Shown one piece after another: positions 47,677-59,600 of a stretch of 64,000 nucleotides of DNA. Position 1 is the first letter of the stretch. Each line of letters begins with the position of its first letter. Position numbers and translations under genes: made by a program. The stretch covers positions 65,018,453 to 65,082,452 of the forward strand of contig OZ038389.1 in assembly GCA_964036045.1 (NCBI GenBank), given 5' to 3'. The DNA is from Eutreptiella sp. 'Long Island Sound 2002' (lineage: Eukaryota; Euglenozoa; Euglenophyceae; Eutreptiales; Eutreptiaceae). The notes under the pieces are model-generated. The model searched no databases and had not been told where the DNA came from. It was given only the letters and a program-made list of their open reading frames with translations.

Positions 47677-50600
47677 AAAGCATGTAAATGCGTGGTCCTG
47701 ACCGGGGCGATGCCACGCAAGGCGGTCAGTGGAGTATCTGCCCAGTTGTCCGGTAGGTTGGCGCCGACCTCTTGCATCATATCCCAGACTGTACACCACT
47801 GCCCACGCGTAACCCACAAATTGGCAGCTAACACGACATCGACAAGTGTTGCACGACACGTACAGTTGTACCGACGTGAAAATTACGCGGGTAACTTTGG
47901 TGCATCGGGTGGGTGAATCAGGTGTAATTGGGTGGGTGAGTTTGGACCCAGCCAATTACACCTAATCACCCACCTGAATACACCTAACTCACCCACTTCG
48001 TGAGTTAGGTGCATGCGGTGGGGCAATTCCGTAAATTGGGTGTGTCAGGTGTCCCACCCTCCCCAATTTCACTGCCGTTAATCATAGACACCTGCAGAAC
48101 GATATTCGATTTGCTCAAGAGACAGGGGTGATGCGATGGGTCACAGGTGCCCGGGGCTTCATTCCTGCTGTTTGATGAACGAAGGGAATGCGTCGGCACC
48201 TGATATTCACTGAGCGTCTGATCGCACTTATCCTTCTGGCGCTTCACTTCCTGGCGTTCCTTCTCCAACTCACGTTCCTTCACCTGCATTTCCGCGTTCC
48301 GCTGGATCCACAATGTCCTGAATTGGGCAAACAACATCCGATGCTGGAGAGAGCTTGGAAGGTCCGGAGGGAGACATGGAGGGCGGCCGAAGGGTGAGCG
48401 AACGGATACTATTGCCTGTGCAACAGCATCATGGCACCAAGTCCTGCCCTCTCTATTGGCTGCAAAAGCCGCAGCCAGCGCGGACCAATAAAGGACTGGG
48501 TGCGGGGAGGGGGGGGGGGGTCGCTCACCGATGGAGTAAGGGACGAGACTGTGCAGGGCTGGAGGGGATTGGATGCCCCCGCTGACCGCCCCTAATACCA
48601 TACCCCCAATGATGCTTTAGAATGAATTTTGGGTTTCCGCCACGACCCCCCCACCCCACCCCACCCCTGCGGGTCATTTAGTCTTTCTGCATGTTGTGTC
48701 GGATGGCCTGCCCCCTTGTGTTGCTGATAGGATAGATTTCAAGGGATCGACAGAGATAAATGACCATGACACTGCCTCAGCCGTGCTCTCCCATGGTCTG
48801 TACAAATGGACTTCGGCACCAACTGTTGGACGAATAACAAAAACGCAGCCCCGAAAAATTGCCCGAATTGGGCCAAAATCATGAATACACAGCCAGAAGT
48901 TGGCCAAAATGATCGAAAATGATAAAAATGCAGCCCGAAATGCGCCAAAAGTGGCCAAAATGATAAAAATGCAGCCCGAAAATGGCCGAAACGTGCCAAA
49001 GTAATAAAAATGCAGCCCGAAATTGGCCAAAACGGGCCAAAGTAATAAGAATGCAGCCGGAAATAGGCCAAAACACGGCCAAATTACCAAAATTGCAGCC
49101 CAAAGTCGGCCAAAACGTGCCGAACTAATGAACATGCAGCCCGAATTTGGCCAAATTGAGCGAAAATAATAAAAACGCAGCCCGAAATTGGCTGAAACAG
49201 GCCGAAATAATACACATGCAGCCCGAAGCGGGCCAAAACAGGGTCGCATATTCTTGCTTGAGGAAGGGGTTTAATCCCACAGCTGTTCCCACACCCCACC
49301 TGTGGGTATTGGTTAAGCCGGCATTGTCTGTGCTGCGCTGCGGTGGAGCCACGGCCGGAAATGTGTTGCGGCGGAGGATATCGTCCCGAGCACTTGGTGC
49401 ACAGTGGCCCACTGTGCCGTTCACAGGTTAGCACAGTCACCCACGTGTGCTGCACCCCCAACAGCGGAGGCAACCCTGCCGGCCCCACACACAGTTCCCC
49501 TGACGGCAGGGTTTGCTTTCAAGGTTCACCAGGACACAGCCTTCCACATACTTGGACTCCTCAATGTGGGCCCCTTGGGCATGGAATTTCTGCTGCAACT
49601 TGTCCAATCGCTCGAGCATGTGGTTTTTCGCCTTCACTTGCTCCTGCAATGAAAAAAAGGGTGGGGCCTCTGGAATTTGCCTGGCGGCTTTGCACTGCAC
49701 CGCTCTTTAGCTCTCCCCTGGAAACACGGCCGCTTAGGGCAGGAGAGCGACTTCAAATGATCCCAGGTCCACACAGCCTTTGCGATCGGCCCATTCAGAC
49801 GCCCCTGCCACTGGGACGTGCCCTGTTAGGTTCAGCGAACACCCAAGCCAGACCGAATCAAAACTTCACAGCAGAAGTCCCTCGGGGGTCACAAAATTTA
49901 ACCCCCACCTCCAAACACGACACCATCAGAACACGCATGCACAAAGCCTCCAGAATGCCCAGTATTTTGAGTGCAATGGGCGTCACAAAGGGAACCCCCT
50001 GCTTGAACCGCTCAAAATGATGCTTTCGTCGTCCAACTCAACTCTCGGGGTTTGTTTCCGAAGGAGGGGAGACCATCAGACCCCCCGTGTGTTCCTGTTT
50101 GGGGGGGCTCATCGGAATGAAATGGCAGTGAGGCTCGGCAGCGGTTTTGGGCCGAAATCCTCGGCGGCGGTCCACACGGCCGAAATCGGCCGGCCGAGAC
50201 CAGCTCATTCCAATACACCCCCCACGCCATGTGCCTCTTGAAAAAGCAAAATCCCCCTCTTAGGCCCCTTAAATAACATGACTCCTGCGGTGGCCACAGG
50301 CTGCGCTTTGTGTGCACCGCCTTGTGTGGACATTGCGTTCTGTGTGTACCACCTTGCCTGTGGCCCTTTAAATGACATGACTCCTACCGTGGCTATAGAC
50401 CGCCCGTTGTGTGCCCCGCCTTGTGTGGACACCGCGTTCTGTGTGCACCACCTTGCCTGTGGACCCTTAAATAACATGACTCCTACGGTGGCTATGGACC
50501 GCCTTTTGTGTGCACCGCCTTGTGTGGACACCGCGTTTTGTGTGCACCGCCTTGCCTGTGGCCCCTTAAATAACATGACTCCCGCGGTGGCCACAGGCTG

Positions 50601-53600
50601 CCTGTTGTGTGCACCGCCTTGTGTATGGGCACCGCGTTTTGTGTGCACCGCCTTGCCTGTGGCCCCTTAAATAACATGACTCCTGCAGTGGCCACAGGCC
50701 GCCTGTTGTGTGCACCGCCTTGTGTGGGCACCGCGTTCTGTGTGCATCGCCTTGCCTGTGGCCCCTTAAGTAACATGACTCCTGCGGTGGCCAGAGGCCG
50801 CCTTTTGTGTGCAGCGCCTTGTGTGGGCACCGCGTTCTGTGTGCACCCCCTTGCCTGTGGCCCCTTAAATAACATGACTCCTGTGGTGGCTATAGACCGC
50901 CTTTTGTGTGCACCACCTTGCCTGTGGCCCTTTAAATAACATGACTCCTACCGTGGCTATAGACCGCCTTTTGCGTGCACCGCCTTGTGTGGGCGCCGCG
51001 TTTTGTGTGCACCACCTTGCCTGTGGCCCTTTAAATAACATGACTCCTGCGGTGGCTATAGACCGCCTTTTGTGTGTGCCGCCTTGTGTGGGTACCGCGT
51101 TCTGTGTGCACCGCCTTGCCTGAGGCCCCTTAAATAACATGACTCCTGCGGTGGCCACAGGCCGCCCTTTGTGTGCACCGCCTTGTGTGGGCACCGCGTT
51201 CTCTGTGCACCGCCTTGCCTGTGGCCCCTTAAATAACATGACTCCTGCGGTGGCTATAGACCGCCCTTTGTGTGCACCACCTTGTGTGGGCATCGCGTTC
51301 TATGTGTACCGCCTTGCCTGAGGCCCCTTAAATAACATGACTCCTACGTTGGCTATAGACCGCCATTTGTGTGCACCGCCTTGTGTGGACACCGCGTTCT
51401 GTGTGTACCGCCTTGCTTGTGGCCCCTTAAACAACATGACTCCTGCGGTGGCCACAGGCCGCCTTTTGCGTGCACCGCCTTGTGTGGGAAACACGTTCTC
51501 TGTGCACCGCCTTGCCTGTAGCCCCTTCAATAACATGACTCCTGTGGTGGCTATAGACCGCCTTTGATGTGCACCGCCTTGTGTGGGCGCCGCGTTCTGT
51601 GTGTACCGCCTTGCCTGTGGCCCCTTAAATAACATGACTCTTGCGGTGGGTATAGACCGCCCTTTGTGTGCATCAGCTTGTGCGGGCACCGCGTTTTACG
51701 TGTACTGCCTTGCCTGTGGCCCCTTAAGTAACATGACTCCTACGGTGGCCACAGGCTGCCCGTTGTGTGCACCGCCTTTTGTGTGCAGCGCCTTGTGTGG
51801 GCGCCGCGCTCTGTGTTCTCCGCCTTGCCTGTGGCCCCTTAAATAACATCACTCCTGCGGTGGCGAAAGGCTGCCCTTTGTGTGCACCGCCTTGTGTGGA
51901 CACCGCGTTCTGTGTGTACCACCTTGCCTGTGGCCCTTGAAATAACATGACTCCTGCGGTGGCTATAGACCAGCTTTTGTGTGCACCGCCTTGTGCGGGC
52001 ACCGCGTTTTGTGTGCACCGCCTTGCCTGTGGCCCCTTAAATCAAGACTCGAACTAGGACCGAGCTGGGTCCTAGTCTTGCGTAACGCATTGGAAATCAC
52101 TGTGGAGGAAACACTGCCTGGCTTTAGAGATGTGCCTCCACGGTCATGACGATGGTCCCCAAACACGGCTCAAAAATGCCTCATTTTTACCTCAAAATGG
52201 ACCACCGTGTGGCACCATGGCGTGGTACACGCCGTATTGAACACCCATTTGCCATCATTTGATAGCCCAATCGCCATGGAAGAACAACGGCCCTCATTGC
52301 AAACGCCCACTTGACACACCGGCGATCGTCTTGAGTTTTCAGGACGATCGTCCTGAAAACGGCCAAAAACAGCCCAAAAACGGCCATTTTTGGACACTAA
52401 ATCGGCCGTAGAACGGGCTAGACGGCTCCAAATGCAACAAAACTTGTTTGTGGTGATGCTCCTTGGCTCCCCGGTCGTTTTGAGCTACTTGGATGCCGGT
52501 TTTGAGCCACGGTGTGGTCTCAAGGACTTTTTATGCGCCTGCTGCTGCTGCTGCTGCTGCTTGCTGTTGCTGCTGCTGCTGCTTGCTAAAACGTGTTGCT
52601 CACCCTAGGCCCCTAAAAGGTGGTGTAAAACCTCGACAGGGTAAACCCAGCTCGGTAAACATGACTCCTGCGGTGGCCACAGGCTGCCCGTTGTGTGCAC
52701 CGCCTTTTGTGTGCAGCGCCTTGTGTGGGCGCCGCGCTCTCTGTTCTCCGCCTTGCCTGTGGCCCCTTAAATAACATCACTCCTGCGGTGGCGAAAGGCT
52801 GCCCTTTGTGTGCACCGCCTTGTGTGGACACCGCGTTCTGTGTGTACCACCTTGCCTGTGGCCCTTGAAATAACATGACTCCTGCGGTGGCTATAGACCA
52901 GCTTTTGTGTGCACCGCCTTGTGCGGGCACCGCGTTTTGTGTGCACCGCCTTGCCTGTGGCCCCTTAAATCAAGACTCGAACTAGGACCGAGCTGGGTCC
53001 TAGTCTTGCGTAACGCATTGGAAATCACTGTGGAGGAAACACTGCCTGGCTTTAGAGATGTGCCTCCACGGTCATGACGATGGTCCCAAAACACGGCGCA
53101 AAAACGGCTCATTTTTACCACAAAATGGACCACCGTGTGGCACCACGGCATGGTCCATGCCTTGTTGAACACCCATTTGCCATCATTTGATAGCCCAATC
53201 GCCATGGAAGAACAACGGCCCTCATTGCAAACGCCCACTTGACACACCGGCGATCGTCTTGAGTTTTCAGGACGATCGTCCTGAAAACAGCCCAAAAACG
53301 GCCATTTTTGGACACTAAATTGGCCATAGAACGGGCTAGACGGCTCAAAACAAAACGAAACTTGTTCGTGGTGATGCGCATTCGCTCCCCGATCGTTTTG
53401 AGCTACTTGGATGCCGGTTTTGAGCCACGGTGTGGTCACAAGGACTTTTGGACCTTCTGCTTGCTGCTGCTGCTGCTGCTGCTGCTGCTTGCTGCTGTTG
53501 TTGCTAAAACGTGTTGCTCAGCCTTGGACCCTAAAAGGTGGTGTAAAACCTCGACAGGGTAAACCCAGCTCGGTAATATCAAGACTCGAACTAGGACCGA

Positions 53601-56600
53601 GCTGAGTCCTAGTCTTGCGTAACGCATTGGAAATCACCGTTGAAGAAAGACCGCTTGTTTTAGAGATGTGCCTCCATGGATACGACGATCGTCCCCAAAC
53701 ACGGCTCAAAAATGCCTCATTTTTACCTCAAAATGGACCACTGCGTGGCACCAAGGAGTGGTACACGCCGTATTGAACACCCATTTGCCATCCTTTGATA
53801 GCCCAATCGCCATGAAAGAACAACGGCCCTCATCGGAAACACCTGCTTGGCGTAGCGGCGATCGTCCTGAACTTTCACGACGATCGTCCTGAAAACAGCC
53901 GAAAACAGCCCCAAAACGGCCATTTTTCGACACTAAATCGGCCGTAGAACGGGCTAGACGGCTCAAAGCGGCACGAAACTTGTTTGTGGTGATGCGCCTT
54001 GGCTTCCCGGTCATTTTGAGCTGCTTGGATGCCGGTTTTGAGCTGCCGTGTGGTCGCAAGGACTTTTTAACCGCCTGCTGCTGCTGCTGCTGCTGCGGCT
54101 TTCTGCTTGCTAAAACGTGTAGCTCATCCTTGGCCCCTAAAAGGTGGTGTAAAACCTCGACAGGGTAAACCCAGCTCGGTAATCAGGACTCGAACTAGGA
54201 CCGAGCTGGGTCCTAGTCTTGCGTAACGCATGGGAAATCACCGTTGAAGAAAGACCGCTTGCTTTACAGATGTGCCTCCATGGTTACTGCGATTGTCCCA
54301 AAACACGGCTGGAAAACGGCTCATTTTCACCTCAAAATGGACCACCGCGTGGCACCACGGCGTGGTACACGCCTCATTACACACGCATTTGCCATCCTTT
54401 GATAGCCCAATCGCCATTAAAAAACAACGGCCCTCATCGGAAACACCTGCTTGCCGTAGCGGCGATCGTCCTGAACTTTCACGACGATCGTCCTGAAAAC
54501 GGCCGAAAACAGCCCCAAAACGGCTATTTTTGGACACTAAATCGGCCGTAGAACGGGCTAGACGGCTCCAAATGCAACGAAACTTGTTTGTGGTGATGCG
54601 CCTTGGCTTCCCGGTCGTTTTAGGCTACTTGGATGCCGGTTTTGAGCCGCGGTGTGGTCTCAAGGACTTCTTATGCGCCTGCTGCTGCTGCTGCTGTTGC
54701 TTGCTAAAACGTGTAGCTCAGCCTTGGCCCCTAAAAGGTGGTGTAAAAGCTCGACAGGGTAAACCCAGCTCGGTAAATATGAGTCTTGCGGTGGCCACAG
54801 GCCGCCTAATGTGTGCACCGCCTTGTGTGGGCACCGCGTTCTGTGTACATTGCCTTGCCTGTGGCCCCTTAGGTAACATGACTCCTGCGGTGGCCAGAGG
54901 CCGCCTTTTGTGTGCAACGCCTTGTGTGGGCACGCGTTCTGTGTGCACCACCTTGCCTGTGGCCCTTTAAATAACATGACTCCTGCAGTGGCCACAGGCC
55001 GCCTTTTGGGGCAACCGCCTTGTGTGGGCACCGCGTTCTGTGTGCACCGCCTTGCCCGTGGCCCCTTAAATAACATGCCTCCTGTGGTGGCTATAGACCG
55101 CCTTTTGTGTGCGCCGCCTTGTGTGGGCACCGCGTTCTGTGTGCACCGCCTTGCCTGAGGCCCCTTAAACAACATGACTCCTGCGGTGGCCACAGGCTGC
55201 CTTTTGTGTGCACCGCCTTGTGTGGGCACCGCGTTCTGTGTGCACCACCTTGCATGTGGCCCTTTAAATAACATGACTCCTACCGTGGCTATAGACCGCC
55301 TTTTGCGTGCACCGCCTTGTGTGGGCACCGCGTTTTGTGTGCACCACCTTGCCTGTGGCCCCTTAAATAACATGACTCCTGCGGTGGCCACAGGCCGCCT
55401 TTTGTGTGCACCGCCTTGTGTGGACACCGCGTTCTGTGTGCATCGCCTTGCCTGTGGCCCTTTAAATAACATGACTCCTGTGGTGGCCACAGGCCGCCTT
55501 TTGTGTGCACCGCCTTGTGTGGGCACCGCGTTCTCTGCGCACCGCCTTGCCTGTGGCCCCTTAAATGACATGACTCCTGCGGTGGCTATAGACCGCCTTT
55601 TGTGTGTGCCGCCTTGTGTGGGTACCGCGTTCTGTGTGCACCACCTTGCCTGTGGCCCCTTAAATAACATGACTCCTGCGGTGGCCACAGGCCGCCTTTT
55701 GTGTGCACCGCCTTGTGTGGGCACCGCGTTTTCTGTGCACCGCCTTGCCTGTGGCCCTTTAAATAACATGACTCCTGTGGTGGCTATAGACCGCCTTTTG
55801 TGTGCACCGCCTTGTGTGGGCGCCGCGTTTTGTGTGCACCGCCTTGCCTGTGGCCCCTTAAATAACATGCTTCGGAACGGCCCGGCAGTTCGGCCGGCCG
55901 GAGTGCTGGGCGGCGGTCTGGCCGGCTGACTCGGCCGGCCGACACCACCGCCGAGCCGAACCGCCGGAACCTAACCGGCCGAGCCGAACCACCGCCGAGG
56001 GTACCGCCGGTTCATTCCGTCCAGCCTGGGGGGGCACATATGCACGAAGAAAGACGACTGAGAGCAAGTGAACAGATCCGCACCGTCCAAACTTCAATTG
56101 GTTTGGCCAAACTTCCGGTGAATGTGCCGTTGCGCATGCTGCAACCAGCACAAGAGTTGAAAAAACAACGCAAAATACATCTTCAGCAAGCACAGATGGT
56201 TGCTGAACTACGCCAGTGGGCGAGCCTGCAACCAATCACTGATAAACCAGTTGAAGCAGTTGTGCAGTATTCCTTTGTCCTCTACAACTGCGCCTCCAGC
56301 CTCACCACTCCAACTAACGGCAAATCTTTACAGCGTGGAGAAGTGATGACAGGCGTTGGCTAGCGGATTCAGTGCAATAGCGACAAGGTTTTTGTTGATA
56401 CCATCTCACTACACATTGTTCCACTGATGTAATCATGTTGTGGCGTTGTTGTATTCTAGTTGTTACAATCGTTTTCCATGTGATGGTCCGGGACGTGGTA
56501 CATGTGAACACGCTGCCCTCCTGATTGCTTGCAGCACTGGGGTCCTGCATGAAGGATGTGGACACATTGTTGGCTCAGCCGAAATGGCCATTCCCAAAGG

Positions 56601-59600
56601 ACACAAAACAGTTTTCTCAGTTGACAAAAAGGACGCCAAAGGGACGGCAACAAAAGTGCAGCCGTAGCGCTGGTGCAACGGTCAGCACTTGCAAGACGGT
56701 CCTGGGGATTGGTGCGGGTCTAATCGTAGCGGCTTTGGGGTGGGGTTGGCTTTGAGGCTGCGTCTGCTGGAATTGAAGCGACGGACACACAGCAGCAACC
56801 GGATTCTGTACGGATGGAAGGCATGGCGGGTAGCACTTAAACCTGCAATTCTTCCGCTCGCTTTGCCAGATCCCCTTTGTCTGAGAGCTGCACCTGCAAT
56901 ACCAGGGACGGATGTAACAGCGGGGAGCCCACCCTCCCCGCCCTCCCCGATGACGATTGCGGTTACGAACCGGTCCGCCGCAGCACGGTAGCCGGAAACA
57001 ACCACCAGACTGTCACCATGGCCAAGCCTGGTGTACAACCGGCCACTCGAGTGTGTTTGCGTCAGGTTTTTCATCGCGCTGCACCCCCGCCCCGTCAATC
57101 TGAAACCTATCCCTGTGCAACATGACAACAAGGCAGGGCCGGCTCCGTCCACACTGCCTGATGCAGACTAACGTCACCTGAAAACTGCATTTGTACTCCC
57201 CTGCCCACAAACTACAATTTTATGATTCACGCGGGCTCACGTACAGCTGAGGGATAAATTAGCAACAATAGAATGGAATTAGATAGAGCGCCAGAACAGC
57301 CAGAAGATGAGGGTAATGATGAAGAAATAGAGGGTTCGGATGATGCTGTACATGGAATGTACCAACACGGCATCCCGAATTTTTCTAAGGATCTGTTTTG
57401 CTTGTATGTGCACAACACGGGGGGAATGGTTTACAACCCCGGCCCCTACCCTCCCTCTTGAGTCGATGACCTCACTAAATCAATTTTCAAAAGAGAGCTT
57501 GACTACATTTTTGGACAACATGGTCATCCTCTCCAACCAAACATCAATAGTGAGAATCCGTGTGTCGTAACCATCTTTCCCCATGAATTTTCTACTTTTG
57601 AACCAAGCCAACTGGTAGGTAAATCGACAATTCTTTTCTGACACCCATCCTTCCCTTTGTCGATAAGCCACCATTGTTTTATTCCATGAAAACATGGGCA
57701 AAAATAATGAAAGAAGCATTGTCAATGAAAATATGTATTATATACCAAGCTAGGAACACCGGAATAGACCCGGCTCTTGTGACGTCATTAGACAATCGCC
57801 AAGACCTTGAATGTACTAGGAAATGGAGAACCCATCAAATTGTCCTACCAGGCGATATATTTGATCAAAGAAAAGACGATCTAACCTTTGAACCACACAC
57901 ATTCCCAAGTGCAAAACCCTTGATCCTTCATATCGCAGACTCCCAAGCCTCTTTTACTCCATGAGCAGTATCAGTCCAACGTCTATTTCCAATTGAGAGT
58001 CACCCTGAAGTAGTCCTACCCGCTCCATCCGCCTTGCAAGTTTGGATGAATGCTCCAAACCGCATTCAAAATACGAAAGATTCACTTGTGGAAACTAACC
58101 CAACCCGCCTTGTGACAATTTTAAATGGATACAGTGCGGATGGCAAATCTTCAGACTTTTTGAACACCCCGCATGCAAAATACCCTCCCTCAACACTCCC
58201 CACTTTTATAAAGTATGCACCAGAAGATTTAGTGATAGCTCAATTGGTGGTGCCACCTTCCATGATATCCTGTCTCCAAGAAGACCACATCATCCACTCA
58301 AAGCTAGGAGTTAATTGGCAAACCCTAAACGAGTCAGAAAGGACGAACTATGTCCTCATCTCCCACAAACCTGCGGGGCCAAAATTAGGTGAACCCCCTG
58401 CCCGTGATGATGCCAAAGAAGTGAAATCCACACTTTTGGCGCCATCCTCTTTTTCGAACCTGGAGTGGTGCATTTGCCTTCTCCAAAATGGATGTGCAAG
58501 GGTCAAGGAAAGTGCAGATAGGAAAACGCTCTGAAGGATAATATGACTTTTTCCCTTCGGAGTGCCCACGAAATGAAATTCATATCCACGAGGATGCGTA
58601 AACTCCAAGTCTAACCACCAAACATAACTATACGGTACCCCGAATGCTAACTCCTAGATCAATCCATTGTTGTTGTCTTTGAAGGTAAAAGTTTGAAGGT
58701 CATGTCCTTCGACCTAACGACCCTATCACTTGCCCAAAAATAGGCATCAACACTAAATACCAACGACAATCAAAAAATTTCACCCACTACACGTGACCCA
58801 CCATCAAAACACACCACACACAATACACTATGGGTCCGTGAACGACACTACGAAAGCACACCTGCCCAAATGCATAGTGGTCAGCATCTCCCAATGGGAA
58901 GGATGCTTTCCTTTGCTACATTCAATGTGGGTGGTCCTACCTTTCCCCTCCATAGGTTAATGGAACTATTGTATGCCTTGCCGCACGACATGTTTGGTAA
59001 ACCACCTATGGTTATCTCACTTTCGGAATACAGGTCCGACAAGGACTCTACAACGCTTTATGAGCAAGCAGCCATGGGACATGGTTGCCATCGAATATCT
59101 TCCCCCGGCGGTCGTGATGGAGGCGTAGCTATGCTAGTTCACATAGACCTAATTGGACCCAAGGCACCAAAATTTGCAATCCACATGATTGGCAGGATAA
59201 TTGGTTTCGAAGCCCCACTGAATGTTGACCCCGAGGGTGGTGACAAACGACCAGTAGTCTCCGACGGCGTAGACACTGTGGGAGTCCAAAGCGTAACCCG
59301 AGGCTCAGGGAAGACCACAGGCGAGTTCTCTGACCACCGGTAAGGCGCACGCCCCATCCAATGTGATGGCAGCCGTAGGATCCCCTAGTGTCAATGATTG
59401 GCTAGTGTTGGTCGGGCTTTAGTAGGTTGATAGCGTTTACCAAGGGGCATCCTACCAGCAGCCTCTCTAGGCAGAATTGTGTCTGTGCGCCCAAGGTCCC
59501 AAGACAGGCTTGCAACCCCGACTGCTTTTGAGCGGTCCCCACAAGGGTATCCGTGGTAACTTGGCCACCATATACATACTCACTGAGTTCGGCTCCATGC

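Larger units (their letters stand above)
46890..48199 (-). other. Intron of the coiled-coil gene
   Basis: It holds a (CA)n microsatellite and two small inverted repeats (listed separately). No exon was recognised. Confidence 0.6.
49644..56842 (-). other. Intron of the coiled-coil gene holding the satellite block
   Basis: This 7.2-kb intron contains the GC-rich palindromic elements, the 99-bp arrays and the 600-bp subtelomeric-type units listed separately. 49700-50100 shows nothing recognisable. 56380-56842 has only short frames. Confidence 0.65.

Noticed and set aside
48674-49249. 191-codon minus frame rich in Phe/Gly
   Set aside because: A 41-bp minisatellite read in a three-unit cycle.
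54660-55868. 402-codon minus frame
   Set aside because: Made of 99-bp satellite units; the opposite strand is equally open, and the frame stops at the array edge.
50260-55868. CRISPR-like array
   Set aside because: Repeats are contiguous with no unique spacers and the DNA is eukaryotic.
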